Source: Clostridium sp. (lineage in GTDB: Bacteria > Bacillota > Clostridia > Clostridiales > Clostridiaceae). From it: 15,297 nt of DNA. The DNA lies in the NCBI GenBank assembly GCA_012511315.1, contig JAAZGI010000137.1, positions 1 to 15,297 of the forward strand. Reading direction: 5' to 3'. The position numbers were made by a program, and so were the translations under genes. Below, in pieces: positions 14,173-15,297 of the stretch; the first letter of the stretch is position 1; each line of letters begins with the position of its first letter. The notes under the pieces are model-generated. The model was not told the DNA's origin, made no database searches, and was given only the letters and a program-made list of their open reading frames with translations.

Positions 14173-14220
14173 ACAAAGAGGCCAGAAACGGCTTGATATC
14201 ACCCTTTCCGGCCTCTTTGT
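14173..14220 (-). terminator. Terminator of recA
   Basis: A perfect 11-bp stem, ACAAAGAGGCC (14173-14183) with GGCCTCTTTGT (14210-14220), extends inward by GAAA/TTTC. It lies about 35 bases after the recA stop. The downstream T-tract on the minus strand is interrupted (CTTGCATTTT), so termination may be incomplete. Confidence 0.75.
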
Positions 14221-14255
14221 TCCTATATCTAAGTTAATTATATTATACTATATTT

Positions 14256-15297
14256 TTATTTTTTAGTCTTTTTGTCCTGTTCTTCTGTTGCCGCCGCTTT
14301 ATCTTGATCAATTTTAGCAGCTTCAGGCTTTTCTGTTTCCTTTAGTATTGGTAGATTATTTTTTTCTCGAATCTTATTTTCGATTAAAAATGCCAAGTCC
14401 GGATTTTCTTGCAGGAAGTTTTTAGCATTTTCTCGTCCCTGACCCAGTCTAGTTTCACCATAGTAATACCAAGCACCTGACTTGCCAAGAATATCTTCTC
14501 GAACACCAATGTCAACGATATTTCCATTTCTTGAAATCCCCTCGTTATACATGATGTCAAATTCAGCCAATCTAAAGGGTGGAGCAACCTTGTTTTTAGT
14601 AACCTTGATCCGTGTTCGGTTACCGTGGAACACATCTCCAGTTTTAATAGTATCAATTTTTCTAACATCTAGTCGAACGGAGGAATAGAACTTTAGTGCT
14701 CTACCACCTGGTGTAACCTCTGGACTTCCGAACATGATTCCAACTTTTTCACGTAATTGGTTAATAAAGACAACGCAGGTATGACTTTTACTAATGGATG
14801 CTGTCAGCTTACGCAATGCCTGAGACATTAGTCTGGCTTGTAGCCCAACGTGAGCATCTCCCATTTCGCCTTCAATTTCTGCCCGTGGAACCAGAGCAGC
14901 CACAGAGTCCACAACAACAATATCCACTGCATTGGAGCGCACTAAGGCTTCTGTAATTTCCAGTCCCTGCTCGCCTGTATCTGGTTGTGAAACGATGAGG
15001 TTATCAATATCTACCCCAATTTTTTTAGCATACTGAGGATCTAGAGCGTGCTCTGCATCGATAAAGGCTGCAATGCCTCCTAACTTTTGTGCTTCTGCCA
15101 CCATGTGCAGAGCAACTGTGGTCTTACCTGAGGATTCTGGACCATACACTTCAATAATCCGTCCTTTTGGAATCCCACCAATTCCTAATGCGATGTCCAA
15201 ATCTAAACAACCGGTTGGAATGGACTCCACGTTAAGCTTAGCGTCATCCCCTAATTTCATTACGGCACCTTTTCCGAACTGCTTTTCTATCTGGCCC
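14256..15297 (-). CDS. recA: RecA recombinase, 5' end outside window
   Basis: RecA forms the ATP-dependent filament on single-stranded DNA for homologous recombination and triggers LexA cleavage. The Walker A motif GPESSGKTT, the Walker B region [12 protein letters not shown], the L1 loop EIEGEMGD, the QALRKL segment and the L2 region [27 protein letters not shown] are all present. It ends in a charged tail (EEQDKKTKK). An internal ATG at 15258-15260 is not the real start: the frame continues upstream to the window edge with the conserved [17 protein letters not shown], so roughly the first 15 residues are missing. A terminator hairpin lies downstream. Confidence 0.98.
   Translation of the reverse strand, partial: GQIEKQFGKGAVMKLGDDAKLNVESIPTGCLDLDIALGIGGIPKGRIIEVYGPESSGKTTVALHMVAEAQKLGGIAAFIDAEHALDPQYAKKIGVDIDNLIVSQPDTGEQGLEITEALVRSNAVDIVVVDSVAALVPRAEIEGEMGDAHVGLQARLMSQALRKLTASISKSHTCVVFINQLREKVGIMFGSPEVTPGGRALKFYSSVRLDVRKIDTIKTGDVFHGNRTRIKVTKNKVAPPFRLAEFDIMYNEGISRNGNIVDIGVREDILGKSGAWYYYGETRLGQGRENAKNFLQENPDLAFLIENKIREKNNLPILKETEKPEAAKIDQDKAAATEEQDKKTKK

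Noticed and set aside
14384..14668. Second minus-strand frame inside recA
   Set aside because: It is a shadow frame of recA with no family features. The same applies to the plus-strand frames inside rny, aspB and the glycosyltransferase.

Overview
The window looks like chromosomal DNA of a low-GC, Gram-positive anaerobe, most likely of class Clostridia. The evidence is the AT-rich intergenic DNA, strong AGGAGG-type ribosome sites, an RNase Y (rny) gene beside recA, an HPr with the regulatory Ser46 typical of Firmicutes, and molybdenum-cofactor/formate dehydrogenase accessory genes. I cannot name a genus from sequence alone.

Layout, left to right. 1-2210 holds a minus-strand cluster for molybdenum cofactor maturation: moaB, then mobA, then fdhD. 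The mobA reading frame is cut by a TAA just before its conserved C-terminal motif, and the same frame runs on without another stop into fdhD. FdhD itself lacks the conserved sulfur-transfer cysteine region. 2211-2826 is a long spacer with a G-tract hairpin and a 13-bp tandem repeat. 2827-5473 carries the only two plus-strand genes: a MATE efflux transporter and an unrecognised membrane protein built from an internal duplication. A strong bidirectional hairpin separates them from the minus-strand genes that follow: a hydrophilic LEA-like protein and a 3-methyladenine DNA glycosylase. 7196-7993 is a gene-poor stretch with a possible degenerate coding remnant, a long composite hairpin and a terminator-like hairpin. 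After it come a small hypothetical gene, ptsH (HPr), an EIIA-Glc-like protein lacking one of its two usual histidines, an aspartate aminotransferase and a GT4 glycosyltransferase. The right end has rny with its own promoter and terminator, and recA, whose 5' end lies outside the window.

How the genes relate. moaB, mobA and fdhD act in sequence to make the bis-MGD cofactor and deliver it, sulfurated, to formate dehydrogenase. aspB and crr are translationally coupled (3-base gap, with the Shine-Dalgarno inside the last aspB codons), and ptsH follows, which links phosphotransferase signalling proteins to amino-acid metabolism. recA and the DNA glycosylase are DNA repair genes but are not adjacent.

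No CRISPR array, prophage, complete insertion sequence, tRNA or rRNA was seen. I found no clear new defence or metabolic system. The most notable signals are the broken MobA-FdhD frame, the duplicated membrane protein, the atypical FdhD and EIIA, a strong ribosome site with no standard start codon before the LEA-like gene, a paired GntR-like operator, and four unrelated short tandem repeats in spacers.
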